From Bin87 sp964502995 (GTDB lineage Bacteria > Chloroflexota > Dehalococcoidia > Lucifugimonadales > UBA3495), in assembly GCA_964502995.1 (NCBI GenBank), contig CAZCZB010000005.1, forward strand, positions 1 to 64,000: a DNA stretch of 64,000 nucleotides, read 5' to 3'. This document shows positions 1-8,674 of the stretch, one piece after another (position 1 is the stretch's first letter; every line of letters starts with the position of its first letter). The translations under genes and the position numbers were made by a program. A model generated the notes under the pieces. The model was not told the origin of the DNA, did not search any database, and worked only from the letters and a program-made list of their open reading frames with translations.

Positions 1-71
1 GCTCCAAACTCCATCGCCTCTATCCCTATCATTCCTAGATTGATCCGGTACTAGTTCGTTACAATCTAACC

Positions 72-1256
72 ATGGGGCTATTCTGGACCCGCCCTCAGCG
101 GTTTGTTCCTTTGGACGGAAATTCTAGAAATTACCTCAATAACTGGTTGAACGTCCCGTTGCCTAGAAACGTCCCGTCAGGGTCTGATTATTTGGCGTTG
201 TGCGACCTACTGTTAGATCTTTTCCAGAATGATTCCTTCCCCGTCCATTCGTTTCCCGAACTTTCGTGGGCTGCATATCAACGGAACCCGGTTGCTCCTT
301 CCCGATTCGACCCTGCGCCAGACTCGCAAATCGAACCGGTTCCGTCTCCCGTACCCATCCCACCGTTACAAACCTACACCATCGACGGTATCATCGCAGA
401 CGGCTGCTTCCTCGACCGCGCAACCCTCGAAAAGATGGTGGAACGGCTGCGCACCAAGAGGAACATCATCCTGCAAGGCCCGCCCGGAGCCGGCAAGACA
501 TGGCTCTCCAAACGACTTGCTTATGCGCTGCTCGGGTCCAGAGACGATACCAAAATCAGGCACATGCAGTTCCACCCCAACCTGTCCTACGAGGACTTCG
601 TGCGAGGATACCTTCCGCAGGGCGACGGCAAACTGGCCTTGGTGGATGGCCCGTTTCTGGAACTGTGCGACACCGCTCGGCAGGATCCCCATGGCCAGTA
701 CGTCATGGTCATCGAGGAAATAAACCGCGGCAACCCCGCCTCGATTTTTGGCGAACTTCTCACGTTGCTGGAAGCCGACAAACGGGATGAAAACAATGCG
801 CTGCGGTTGGCTTATACCAAAGACGACGAGGATCCCTTCCACATCCCGCCCAACCTCTACGTCATCGGCACCATGAACCTCGCCGACCGCTCGCTAGCCA
901 TCGTCGATTTCGCCCTGCGTCGACGCTTTGCCTTCTTCGACCTCGAACCGACCCTGAACAACACGTGGCGCAGTTGGGTCAGCGACGAAACGGGCATCCC
1001 CACTGGCTTTCTTGATGACATTGCCCGAAAAATCCACGCTCTCAACAACAGGATCGAGAACGACCCCAACCTCGGGGAACAATTCCGCATCGGCCACAGC
1101 CATGTTACGCCGGCGCCCGGCACGACCATCGACAACCCAACGCAATGGTTCACGGATGTGATCGAATCCGAAATCGCTCCCCTGTTACGAGACTATTGGT
1201 TTGATAGTCCCGCGACCGCCCGTGAAGAAATTGACAAATTGCTGAGCGGCCTGTGA
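72..1256 (+). CDS. mcrB: McrB-type AAA+ GTPase, restriction subunit
   Basis: This 394-residue protein is the motor subunit of a McrBC-type modification-dependent restriction system, which uses GTP to translocate DNA toward cleavage by McrC. Walker A GPPGAGKT is at residues 136-143. A Walker B stretch reads VMVIEEINRGNP, and the McrB hallmark MNxxDRS appears as TMNLADRS, followed by an arginine-rich FALRRRF sensor region. The first ~105 residues are short and proline-rich toward their end and do not resemble the E. coli McrB DNA-binding domain, so target specificity cannot be read. An in-frame TAG at 36-38 limits the start to after that codon, and ATG 72 is the only ATG there. It overlaps mcrC by four bases (GTGA), which implies translational coupling. 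Confidence 0.9.
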   Translation: MGLFWTRPQRFVPLDGNSRNYLNNWLNVPLPRNVPSGSDYLALCDLLLDLFQNDSFPVHSFPELSWAAYQRNPVAPSRFDPAPDSQIEPVPSPVPIPPLQTYTIDGIIADGCFLDRATLEKMVERLRTKRNIILQGPPGAGKTWLSKRLAYALLGSRDDTKIRHMQFHPNLSYEDFVRGYLPQGDGKLALVDGPFLELCDTARQDPHGQYVMVIEEINRGNPASIFGELLTLLEADKRDENNALRLAYTKDDEDPFHIPPNLYVIGTMNLADRSLAIVDFALRRRFAFFDLEPTLNNTWRSWVSDETGIPTGFLDDIARKIHALNNRIENDPNLGEQFRIGHSHVTPAPGTTIDNPTQWFTDVIESEIAPLLRDYWFDSPATAREEIDKLLSGL

Positions 1257-2404
1257 CTCCTGACACCGACACCCATGTGACCGTTGCATCCATCGGCAAG
1301 ATACCCGTTCGCAACATCTGGTTCCTCCTCCTGTATGCCTATCGCCTGTACCGGGAGTTGCCGGACTCCCGACGGGTCATGCTGGAAGATATGCCGGACG
1401 ACCTTCCCGCTTTGGTGGCGGAGATCCTTGCAAACGCGGTCCAACGCCGATTGCGTCGCAGCCTGTCGTCGGGTTACCAGAGGCGGCACGACATCCTCAA
1501 CCGCGTTCGTGGGCGCATCGACCTGCTTTCAACAGAGCGTCGCCAACTGCTGCAACGGGCAAAGGTTTCCTGCCGGTACGATGAGTTGACCGTGGACACT
1601 CTCCGCAACCGATACGTGAGAGAGGCGCTCAAAACTATCGCTGGCCCGGTGAGCGGCCGGAACCCGGAGTTGGGGCGACGCTGTCGAGACCTTGCGCGCC
1701 GCCTGGAAATGGCGGGCGCCACCGGCTACCTGGATCCCGTACGGATTGAGAGGGGCAGCGTGTTGAACAACATGGGGTGGTCCGATGCTCCCGAAAGGCG
1801 GATGCTGATGGCTGCCTGGTTGGCCCTCAACCTCGTTCTTCCCACTGAGCAAACCGGATCCGGGCTGCTGCCAATCGTCGATCGTCGGGAAACCCGGGGA
1901 TGGCAGTTGTACGAGCAAGCCGTGGCAGGGTTCTACGAAGCAACGCTTACCACCCAGGGCTGGAGGGTAACCTCGCAAAGCCCAATCGAGTGGCCTTTGG
2001 GAAACAATAACGAACGGGCCAGTTCTCTGGTTCCCCGAATGGTGCGCGACATCGTCTTGGATAGGACCGCCCCGTCCCGCCCGTATGCCGACCTACGGAT
2101 CGTAATCGACACCAAATTCACGTCGATCGTGTCTGCCGGCCAGCATGGAAACGAAACGTTCAAGAGCGGAAACATCTACCAGATCTACGCCTACCTCCGC
2201 TCCCAGGAAAACCCCGCTGACCCTTTATCGCTCGACTCCCGCGGCGTTCTGCTCTACCCGTCGCTGGGCGCAGACTATGACGAAACGGCCACCATCCAGG
2301 GCCACCGCATCCGCTTTGCCACCGTTAATCTGGCCGCCGATAGCCCCACCATCCGCTGCCAACTGCTGCGGGTGGTGAACGACTGGGAGAAACCTGCTAG
2401 CTGA
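1253..2404 (+). CDS. mcrC: McrC nuclease subunit
   Basis: This 383-residue protein is the endonuclease partner of McrB. The N-terminus has the family signature IPVRNIWFLLLYAYRLY. A PD-(D/E)XK core is visible in the C-terminal half: Asp266 in MVRDIVLD, then Asp286 and Lys288 in IVIDTKFTS, with the family spacing. The start is GTG 1253 inside the GTGA overlap with mcrB. The 3' end overlaps the convergent gene on the other strand by eight bases. In the known family, McrC binds the McrB ring and cuts near modified cytosines. Whether this pair recognises methylcytosine or another modification is not visible. No methyltransferase gene accompanies it, as expected for a type IV system. Confidence 0.9.
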   Translation: MTPDTDTHVTVASIGKIPVRNIWFLLLYAYRLYRELPDSRRVMLEDMPDDLPALVAEILANAVQRRLRRSLSSGYQRRHDILNRVRGRIDLLSTERRQLLQRAKVSCRYDELTVDTLRNRYVREALKTIAGPVSGRNPELGRRCRDLARRLEMAGATGYLDPVRIERGSVLNNMGWSDAPERRMLMAAWLALNLVLPTEQTGSGLLPIVDRRETRGWQLYEQAVAGFYEATLTTQGWRVTSQSPIEWPLGNNNERASSLVPRMVRDIVLDRTAPSRPYADLRIVIDTKFTSIVSAGQHGNETFKSGNIYQIYAYLRSQENPADPLSLDSRGVLLYPSLGADYDETATIQGHRIRFATVNLAADSPTIRCQLLRVVNDWEKPAS

Positions 2405-3155
2405 ACCTCGGCGGCGCTTCGTCGTCGTCGGTGTCGTAGGTGTCATCGCGGAGGCTGCGGCGTCTGGAGCGGGGGTTGCGCCGGGGTGGGTCCTGCGTGG
2501 CGTCGTCGGCGCCCGTTTCCGCCTGTGGTTCCGCCTGCGGCTCGGACGTATCCGTCACCGTGGACTCGATCACGTCGGGCGCGGCGTCGCCGTCTTCGCC
2601 GTCCTCGCTGGGAGGCGGCGCGTACTGCGGGTTGTCCCGCCAGAAGTCCTTCACCGCCTGATCCAGGTAACGGTGCAGTTCCTCGGGTTCGCGCACCTGA
2701 AGCGGCACGCGGCGGCGATTCACCGTATAGACACGCAGCGGGTCGCCCATGAATCCGCGATCCAGCACCACCTCGCGGATGTCGCTGAAATGGATGGTGC
2801 GCTGGCGCGGCGTGCCGAACATGATGATCAGCGCATCGGAATACACGCGGTACTGGCGCGGCGAGGTCAGCCAGGAATAGGCGCCAACGCCGAGACCAAC
2901 CAGCACCAACAGCAGGGCGCTGTTCCGATTGGTGGATTGCGTGGAGGATTCGCCGCCTTCGGCGGCTGGCGCCGACCCGTCCGCCGGCGCGGCGGACTCG
3001 CTGGCGGGCCGCGGATTGCACACGGCGCTCAGCGGGTCGAATCCGATGTATTGCAGGACACCCAGAGCCACCACCGCAACCGCCAGAATCAGGGTCAGGT
3101 TGAATCGTACTCTACTGGGAGCCCAATATATCAGTGTGGTGTCGGGCTGCTGCAT
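2397..3155 (-). CDS. Membrane protein with PH-like domain and acidic tail
   Basis: This 252-residue protein is not assigned to a named family with certainty. It has a hydrophobic segment near residues 20-40, a Ser/Ala/Pro-rich loop, and a second segment (LLLVLVGLGVGAYSWL) near residue 85. It then has a beta-rich stretch (YRVYSDALIIMFGTPRQRTI, LRVYTVNRRRVPLQV) of the kind found in bacterial PH-like membrane proteins. The last ~80 residues are acidic, then Arg-rich (RRNPRSRRRSLR), and probably disordered. It converges on mcrC with an eight-base overlap and is divergent from the FAH gene, with ~170 bases between them. The function is unknown. Confidence 0.6.
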   Translation of the reverse strand: MQQPDTTLIYWAPSRVRFNLTLILAVAVVALGVLQYIGFDPLSAVCNPRPASESAAPADGSAPAAEGGESSTQSTNRNSALLLVLVGLGVGAYSWLTSPRQYRVYSDALIIMFGTPRQRTIHFSDIREVVLDRGFMGDPLRVYTVNRRRVPLQVREPEELHRYLDQAVKDFWRDNPQYAPPPSEDGEDGDAAPDVIESTVTDTSEPQAEPQAETGADDATQDPPRRNPRSRRRSLRDDTYDTDDDEAPPRFS

Positions 3156-3326
3156 ACTGTTGTTGCACCTGTTATATGGTGGGTGGACGCCGGCGCGCGA
3201 CGAAAAGCCGCCGGCGCGCCGGATATCTTACCATACGGCGTTTGCTTGACCGTGGCGTGTTGTGGTGCCAGAATTGACGATCGAGCACGAACACAATCGA
3301 TACGCAGCATACAGGAGGCCGTGGCC

Positions 3327-4109
3327 ATGCTGATTTGCAAGTTTCGCACGGGCGACCGGGTAGCCCATGGAATCGTTGACGGAGACACCGTACTGGAAGT
3401 GCAGGGCGGCCTCTTTGACGGCCTCAAAGAATCCGGCAGCCGTTACGCGCTGAGTTCGGTGAAACTCCTGCCCCCGGTGGTGCCGCCGACCTTTTACGCC
3501 GCCGGAATCAACTTCCCCGAGCACGTGACCTGGGCGGCCCAAATGCGCGGCGAGGAGCCCAACCTGCCCAAGAAGGCCGACGTCGGTTACCGCGCGGTCA
3601 ACGCCCTCACCGGACACGGCGACCCGATCATCGTCCCCGCCGACGCCACCGAGGAACTGCAGTACGAGGGCGAAGTGGTGGTCGTCATCGGCAAGGAGTG
3701 CCGCAACGTGAGCCAGGACGAAGCGCTGGACTACGTTTTCGGCTACACCATCGGCAACGACGTGAGCGAACGGTACTGGCAGCGCAACGACCGCACCATG
3801 TGGCGGGCCAAGAATACCGACACGTTCAAGCCCATGGGCCCCTGGGTCGCCACCGACGTTGACCCCGACTCCCTGCACGTCACCATCCAGGTCAACGAGC
3901 GCGTGGTTGGCGAATACGACCTGAACACGGCCATCTTCGGCGTCCGCGAGTACATCAGCGACATGAGCAAGTACCTCACGCTGGTGCCAGGCGACGTCCT
4001 GTGGATGGGCACCGACGGCGCGACCGAGAACATGAAGGACGGGGACGTGTGCGACGTAACCGTCACCGACATCGGAACGCTCAGCAATCCGGTGGTCTGG
4101 GCCAAATAG
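3327..4109 (+). CDS. Fumarylacetoacetate hydrolase (FAH) family protein
   Basis: This 260-residue protein belongs to the FAH superfamily, whose members hydrolyse or decarboxylate acyl-pyruvate-type intermediates in aromatic catabolism using Mg2+ or Ca2+. The metal-site pattern is visible: YEGEVVVVIG supplies the E-x-E pair and GYTIGNDVSER supplies the Asp. The C-terminal core includes PGDVLWMGTDG. The start is ATG 3327, with AGGAGG at 3313-3318 eight bases upstream. The open frame extends far 5' of this, but that part lies opposite the upstream gene and is not coding. The substrate cannot be inferred. The 2-hydroxyhepta-2,4-diene-1,7-dioate isomerase and acylpyruvase subgroups are both possible. 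Confidence 0.87.
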   Translation: MLICKFRTGDRVAHGIVDGDTVLEVQGGLFDGLKESGSRYALSSVKLLPPVVPPTFYAAGINFPEHVTWAAQMRGEEPNLPKKADVGYRAVNALTGHGDPIIVPADATEELQYEGEVVVVIGKECRNVSQDEALDYVFGYTIGNDVSERYWQRNDRTMWRAKNTDTFKPMGPWVATDVDPDSLHVTIQVNERVVGEYDLNTAIFGVREYISDMSKYLTLVPGDVLWMGTDGATENMKDGDVCDVTVTDIGTLSNPVVWAK

Positions 4110-4146
4110 GTTGGAGTCCGGAGGCGTTCTCCGGACCGCTTCGATC

Positions 4147-4980
4147 ATGGCAAGCTCCGGCGGTCAACCGCGGTGTCCCCGTTGCAGCGCGGCGTATTCG
4201 CCGGAGCACCGTTTCTGCGGCGCCTGCGGGTTTGAATTCACCGCCGCTCCGGCGGTTCCGCAGGCCGAAACACGGCCCGCGCCCGAACCCGAACGGCGCC
4301 CTCCGCGGGAGATGGATCGTCTGGCCGGCGCTCCCTACGATCTCTCAACGAACGCCGGCGCGCCGGCCGCCGACCAGTTGGCCGGCGCGGTCCCCTACTA
4401 CATACCGCCCAACCGCATCATATTGCTCACCGTTCTGAGCGCCGGCATGTACCTCTTCTACTGGATGTATGTCACGTGGCGGCACTACCGGGACCACACC
4501 GGCCAGGTAGCCTACCCGGTGTTCCACGCGCTGACGCTCATGGTGCCGGTGTACCAGTATTTCCGTCTGCACGCGCACATGCGGGCATACCAGGAATTGA
4601 TGGAGGCCCGCGGCGTTCCCAGCACCTTGAGTCCGGCCCGATCAGTAGCCGTGTACTTCGGCGTGTTCCTGCTGGGGATGGCGTCAATCATGATGCCGTC
4701 GGAAGCCCCTCTGACGCTTTCGCAGCAGGCCGCTTACGTGACAATCACCGTGTTCCAGTCCACGTTCCTCGCCTGGATGATGTGGCGAGCCCAAACCAAC
4801 CTGAACCGGTTGTGGCAACACGACCTGGGCACGCGCCTCGGCGGGATGCCGGTGGGCGTTGTCGAGATCGTTATAACGCTCGTGGGGTTCGTCTTCGGCT
4901 GGGGAATGCTGGCCATTATAGTGATCGATCCCACGCTGATTCCAACCGAGATTTCCCCGGAATCCGCAGTTGGCCCATAA
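4147..4980 (+). CDS. Zinc-ribbon membrane protein, DUF4234-like
   Basis: This 277-residue protein starts with a single zinc ribbon (CPRCSAAYSPEHRFCGACGF). A proline-rich linker and four or five membrane segments follow. The first segment (ILLTVLSAGMYLFYWMYVTW, followed by RHYRDH) has the look of DUF4234 proteins. A TTG at 4111 gives a longer form, but ATG 4147 directly precedes the zinc-ribbon module and is preferred, although no good ribosome site precedes either start. It follows the FAH gene closely and may be cotranscribed. Its role is unknown. Zinc-ribbon-plus-membrane architectures recur at 38.9-41.0 kb in this window. Confidence 0.65.
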   Translation: MASSGGQPRCPRCSAAYSPEHRFCGACGFEFTAAPAVPQAETRPAPEPERRPPREMDRLAGAPYDLSTNAGAPAADQLAGAVPYYIPPNRIILLTVLSAGMYLFYWMYVTWRHYRDHTGQVAYPVFHALTLMVPVYQYFRLHAHMRAYQELMEARGVPSTLSPARSVAVYFGVFLLGMASIMMPSEAPLTLSQQAAYVTITVFQSTFLAWMMWRAQTNLNRLWQHDLGTRLGGMPVGVVEIVITLVGFVFGWGMLAIIVIDPTLIPTEISPESAVGP

Positions 4981-5011
4981 TTGGGAGATACTCAATAACA
5001 TGAAACGCAGC

Positions 5012-5034
5012 GTGATTGATCTGCATTCAATCAC
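5012..5034. repeat. Perfect 8-bp inverted repeat before symporter gene
   Basis: GTGATTGA at 5012-5019 and TCAATCAC at 5027-5034 are exact reverse complements around a seven-base loop. The element sits in the 140-base gap between the DUF4234-like gene and the sodium:solute symporter, about 87 bases before the symporter start. There is no T-run on either side, so an intrinsic terminator is unlikely. An operator or an RNA hairpin is possible. Confidence 0.45.
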
Positions 5035-5120
5035 CTCCATAAATCCGCAATCTTGCACCGAGTTGCCGTACCCGGTCGAGCCCAGGCTACAAAATAACTG
5101 AATAAGGACGGCATGTCGTC

Positions 5121-6638
5121 ATGATCTGGGTAATCGTGGTATTCGGCGTGTATTTCGCCATGCTGATCGCGATTGCGGTTGCCGGGATGCGCCGGATGCG
5201 CAATATGTCGGAGTACGTGCTGGGCGGCAGACGACTCAGCAGCATCACCGCCGCCCTCAGCGCCGGTTCATCCACCACCAGCGCGTGGACCATGCTGGCC
5301 CTGCCGGCCCTGGCGTTCACCAACGGCGCCGTGGAAATCTGGGTGCCCGTTGCCATCGTCGTCGGCGTATGGCTGAGCTGGACGTTCATCGCCGGCCGAC
5401 TGCGCCGCTACACCATCGCTGCGGGCGACGTGCTGACCATCCCGGAATTCCTGGAGGTAAGGTTCGGAGACCGCACCGGCATTTTGCGGACGGCTGCCGC
5501 CCTCATCACCATCCTGTTCGTCGTGTTTTACGTCAGCTCCGGACTGGTCGGCGGCGCGAAATTGCTGGACACCATATTCGGGCTCGAATACGTTACCAGC
5601 GTGGTGATCACGCTGGTCGCCATTGCGTCCTACACCATGATCGGCGGATTCATGGCGGTGTCGCGCACCGACGTTACCCAGGCGCTCCTGATGCTGGTGA
5701 GCCTGTTCATCATGGTGGTCGCGCTAACCGGCTGGACCGAAAATCCTCTCCTGCACATCACCACCATATCGTCAGACTGGCTCAACCCGTTCAACACGCC
5801 GGACGGTCTGCCGGTGGCCCTGCCCGTGATTCTGTCGATGGCCGGTTGGGCCGTGGGCGGTTTGGGCGCGCAGCGAATCCTGCAACGGTTCATGGCGTTG
5901 CAGCGCGATGACCAGGTGGCCAAGAGCCGCCGCCTGTCGGTGGCGTGGATTTCGGCGGTTTTCCTGCTGGCCGTCCTGCTGGGCGTGGTGGCCCGTCCCG
6001 CGCTGGCGGAGGTCGGGATGCTGGGCGAGGCCGCCGACCCCGAGCGCGTCTATCTGGTGATGTCCGAGGTGTTCTTCCACCCGGTCGTGACCGGCGTGCT
6101 GCTGACGGCGGTTATCGCGGCGGTAATGAGCACCGCCGACTCCCAGTTGCTGCTGGCGTCCGCCGTCGCCACCGACGACCTGCCTTTCATAAAGGACGTT
6201 ACCTACCGCATATCGGGCAACGCCCGCGTCTGGCTGGGCCGCGGCCTGCTGGTGGCCATCGGGGTGGTGTCGGCGCTGGTGTCCATCTACTACCCCGGAT
6301 CCATATCCAACCTGGTCAGCTATGCGTGGGGAGGCATGGGCGCAGCCTTCGGGCCGGTTACCCTGCTCGCGCTCTACTGGCGCAGATTCAACGCCTGGGG
6401 CGCGGCGGCGTCAATCGTCGCCGGAACCGTTGCGGCATCGATGTGGGCGCTGCTGAGCGGCGGCCCATCGGGGATTTGGGACATTCAACCCGCGACGCCG
6501 GGGTTTGTGATCGCGACGGTGGCCGCCGTCGTGGTGGCCGGTCTGACTCCGCAGCCAATGGCGGACGTGGTGCGACTGTTCGACCAGGTCAACTCCAACG
6601 TTCCCAACCCGGTCCCGAGTCCGGCAGCGAGCGCCTGA
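5121..6638 (+). CDS. Sodium:solute symporter (SSS family)
   Basis: This 505-residue integral membrane protein has about 13 hydrophobic segments and belongs to the PutP/PanF-like sodium:solute symporter family, which couples Na+ influx to uptake of proline, pantothenate, sugars or carboxylates. Characteristic stretches are SEYVLGGRRLSSITAALSAG at the first helices, LTIPEFLEVRFGDRTGILR, and WAVGGLGAQRILQRFMA. A later segment, MSTADSQLLLASAVATDD, matches the conserved helix-8 TADSQLL motif with its Na+-site Ser/Thr residues. The start is ATG 5121. An ATG at 5113 is closed at once by a stop. The substrate cannot be inferred from sequence. Confidence 0.9.
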   Translation: MIWVIVVFGVYFAMLIAIAVAGMRRMRNMSEYVLGGRRLSSITAALSAGSSTTSAWTMLALPALAFTNGAVEIWVPVAIVVGVWLSWTFIAGRLRRYTIAAGDVLTIPEFLEVRFGDRTGILRTAAALITILFVVFYVSSGLVGGAKLLDTIFGLEYVTSVVITLVAIASYTMIGGFMAVSRTDVTQALLMLVSLFIMVVALTGWTENPLLHITTISSDWLNPFNTPDGLPVALPVILSMAGWAVGGLGAQRILQRFMALQRDDQVAKSRRLSVAWISAVFLLAVLLGVVARPALAEVGMLGEAADPERVYLVMSEVFFHPVVTGVLLTAVIAAVMSTADSQLLLASAVATDDLPFIKDVTYRISGNARVWLGRGLLVAIGVVSALVSIYYPGSISNLVSYAWGGMGAAFGPVTLLALYWRRFNAWGAAASIVAGTVAASMWALLSGGPSGIWDIQPATPGFVIATVAAVVVAGLTPQPMADVVRLFDQVNSNVPNPVPSPAASA

Positions 6639-7262
6639 CTAGCGACCTCCCAGGGCTACCTGGACCATGCGTTTCTCAAGGGCCAGCGCCATTTCGGTGG
6701 TCACGTTGGTGCGTTCATGCTCACCGATGACGCCCACAAACGCCACGCCGAGCAGTCGGCCAACGCGGAAGTCGATCACCGTGGACGACAGCAGGCCGGC
6801 CGGCCCGCCCTGTAAAACGCGCAATCCCACGGCTTCGTCATAGAATCCGTGGGCATCAACCCGATCAACGGAGATGATCTGCTGGCCGGAACCGACGCTT
6901 TCGCCAACGTTTTCCTCGAAGTCCTTGACGAATATGTCGGCCATCCAGCCGGACACCTGCTCGGGGTTCTGGAACAGGTGGACGACCGTCGCCCCAACAA
7001 AGTTCACCCCGCTGGAGGGAGAAACGTCTGCCGTGGGTACGAACTCCCGCATGAATCCACCGATGCGCCCGGCGTTACGAAAGCGGTCGGCCGTGCTGCC
7101 CTTGAATCCGTTCTCGGCCATTTCGGCGTTGTCCAGCGGACCGGATCGCGCCAGCTGATAGCCGGCCAGATCATCGGGCAGGTCAGCGGAGTCGAGGGTC
7201 ATGTATTCGAGATCGGCTTCGCCAACGCGAAGTGTAGCGGTCCACAGCGGATTGGATGACAC
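6639..7262 (-). CDS. Conserved hypothetical protein
   Basis: This 207-residue soluble protein is not recognised. It has no signal peptide or membrane helix. It is beta-rich with alternating hydrophobic runs (GLRVLQGGPAGLLSSTVIDF, GRLLGVAFVGVIGE), suggesting an alpha/beta fold such as a lipoprotein-like or SRPBCC-like domain, but no motif settles this. The start is GTG 7262, because GGAGGA at 7271-7276 lies eight bases upstream. An in-frame ATG further 5' would begin inside a palindromic repeat and is less likely. It follows the BNR-repeat gene on the same strand and is convergent with the symporter. Confidence 0.55.
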   Translation of the reverse strand: MSSNPLWTATLRVGEADLEYMTLDSADLPDDLAGYQLARSGPLDNAEMAENGFKGSTADRFRNAGRIGGFMREFVPTADVSPSSGVNFVGATVVHLFQNPEQVSGWMADIFVKDFEENVGESVGSGQQIISVDRVDAHGFYDEAVGLRVLQGGPAGLLSSTVIDFRVGRLLGVAFVGVIGEHERTNVTTEMALALEKRMVQVALGGR

Positions 7263-7289
7263 GGCGGGGTTCCTCCGAACGCAGAATGG

Positions 7290-7317
7290 GTAGGGGCGAA
7301 TGATCATTCGCCCCTAC
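7290..7317. repeat. Dispersed GGGGCG palindrome, copy 1 (perfect)
   Basis: A perfect 28-bp palindrome with half-site GTAGGGGCGAATGA. It lies between two same-strand genes (the BNR protein and the hypothetical protein at 6639). Seven more copies or variants occur in the window, all between genes. Confidence 0.85.
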
Positions 7318-7331
7318 GGGTTGGTGTGTGG

Positions 7332-8408
7332 TTACGCAGCGACCATGGGATATACGTGCCGTCCGCGTGACATTTCGACGGGTACGTCGGTGCGCGTCCA
7401 CTCGTTGCCGCCGTCGTTGCTGCAATAGACGTGGCCGTCGCGGTCGCAGCAGTACACGTTGCTGGGAGCGTTCCGGTCGATGGCGATCTGGAACATGCGG
7501 GCCGGGGCGACCTCGCCCAGGTCAACGCGCTCCCAGGTTTCGCCGGCGTCAGTGGAGCGCACCAATACGCCCGCGTCCACGGTGCCCGCCGGAGCGCTGC
7601 CGCCGCCGGCTCCCGCGGCCAGGTACATCTTGTTGGGATCGGTGGGATCCACAACCAGGTCGCGGCAGTAGCTGCCGCCCTCGAACATTTCCTCGATGGG
7701 CACGAACTCCCAGTCCTTGCCCCGCTCGCGGCTGCGGAACATCGCCAACTGGGTGATGATGTACACCAGTCCGGGAGACTTGGGGTTCACCTGGACGCCG
7801 TGCAGGTCAACCGGACCCAGGCGGGTGTAGTGCCCGTCGGTGATGCACGACCAGTTGTCGCCGCCGTCTCGGGACGCAATCAGGCCGCCGACTTCGATGG
7901 CGCCGTAAACGTCGTCGGGATACGCGGGGTCGATGCTGATGCCGATGACGCGCTTGCAGATTTCGTAGGGGTTCATGGTGATGTGCGGATGCGCCATTCC
8001 CTTGGTGTTCATCTGCTTCCAGGTGTTGCCGCCGTCGTTGGACCGGCAGACCCGACCCTCGTCATAGCCGGCGAACATGATGGAGGAGTCGTTGGGGTGA
8101 ACGGCCAGCGACCAGACATCGCCGCTGAGGGTGTCGGTGCGATGCCAGTTGTCGCCCCGGTCGTCCGTGCGGTACACGCCGTCCTGGGTGCCGGCGAAGA
8201 CCGTGGCGGGGTTATCGGGATGCGTCACCAGCGCCCGAACCTGGGGGTTCTCGGGCAGGCCGTTCTCGATGGACACCCATTCCGACTGACCCTCGGTGAG
8301 GCGATACATCCCACCCTCGCCCAGCGGAGTGCCTTCCGCGCCGATGATGAGCGCGCTTTCGCCGGCGAGGCCGACGTAAACGTTGGTGTTGTGTGCTGCA
8401 ATGGTCAT
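7332..8408 (-). CDS. BNR/sialidase-type beta-propeller protein
   Basis: This 358-residue protein is made of repeated BNR (Asp-box) units, seen as SxDGGxxW variants: RTDDRGDNWH, RSNDGGNTWK, ASRDGGDNWS, RSTDAGETWE and CSNDGGNEWT. This pattern gives a six- or seven-bladed propeller as in sialidases, sortilin VPS10 and photosystem assembly factors. No sialidase catalytic arginine triad is evident and there is no signal peptide, so binding or scaffolding is more likely than glycosidase activity. The start is ATG 8408 with GGAG at 8417-8420 eight bases upstream. The longer frame to 8612 would run into a repeat element. Confidence 0.75.
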   Translation of the reverse strand: MTIAAHNTNVYVGLAGESALIIGAEGTPLGEGGMYRLTEGQSEWVSIENGLPENPQVRALVTHPDNPATVFAGTQDGVYRTDDRGDNWHRTDTLSGDVWSLAVHPNDSSIMFAGYDEGRVCRSNDGGNTWKQMNTKGMAHPHITMNPYEICKRVIGISIDPAYPDDVYGAIEVGGLIASRDGGDNWSCITDGHYTRLGPVDLHGVQVNPKSPGLVYIITQLAMFRSRERGKDWEFVPIEEMFEGGSYCRDLVVDPTDPNKMYLAAGAGGGSAPAGTVDAGVLVRSTDAGETWERVDLGEVAPARMFQIAIDRNAPSNVYCCDRDGHVYCSNDGGNEWTRTDVPVEMSRGRHVYPMVAA

Positions 8409-8488
8409 GGTTGTTTCTCCTGCGCATGCGCCTGAAGTGAGGTTTTGGAGATTGTTGGCGGTACACGCCGCCTTGTCAAGGGTTGGCG

Positions 8489-8674
8489 GGTTACGGCAAG
8501 GCTTTTCGATTATTGCCATACTGACCGGTATTCCGCTCATGGTGCGAAACGTCCGCCTTTGGCGGGAGCCTGCCGTAGGCCCGCCCGTGGAGGGTCGAAC
8601 CATGAACCCCATCCTTCGACAAGCTCAGGATGAGCGGGTAGGCGGAGCGATAATCGAAAGGCCCTGGGTTACGG
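8489..8674. mobile_element. MITE-like element A with inverted ends and target duplication
   Basis: Terminal inverted repeats of 20 bases (8497-8516, and 8647-8666 inverted) agree at 17 positions. They are flanked by the direct repeat GGTTACGG at 8489-8496 and 8667-8674. The interior holds the family core: CCGCTCATGGTG on one side and TCCTTCGACAAGCTCAGG with GATGAGCGGG on the other. No transposase is encoded. The right target duplication overlaps the last codons and stop of the SMP-30-like gene, so insertion occurred at its 3' end without truncating it. Confidence 0.7.

Noticed and set aside
2673..3326. Long in-frame 5' extension of the FAH-family gene
   Set aside because: It lies opposite the 252-residue membrane protein gene, has no FAH similarity, and a good AGGAGG site marks ATG 3327.
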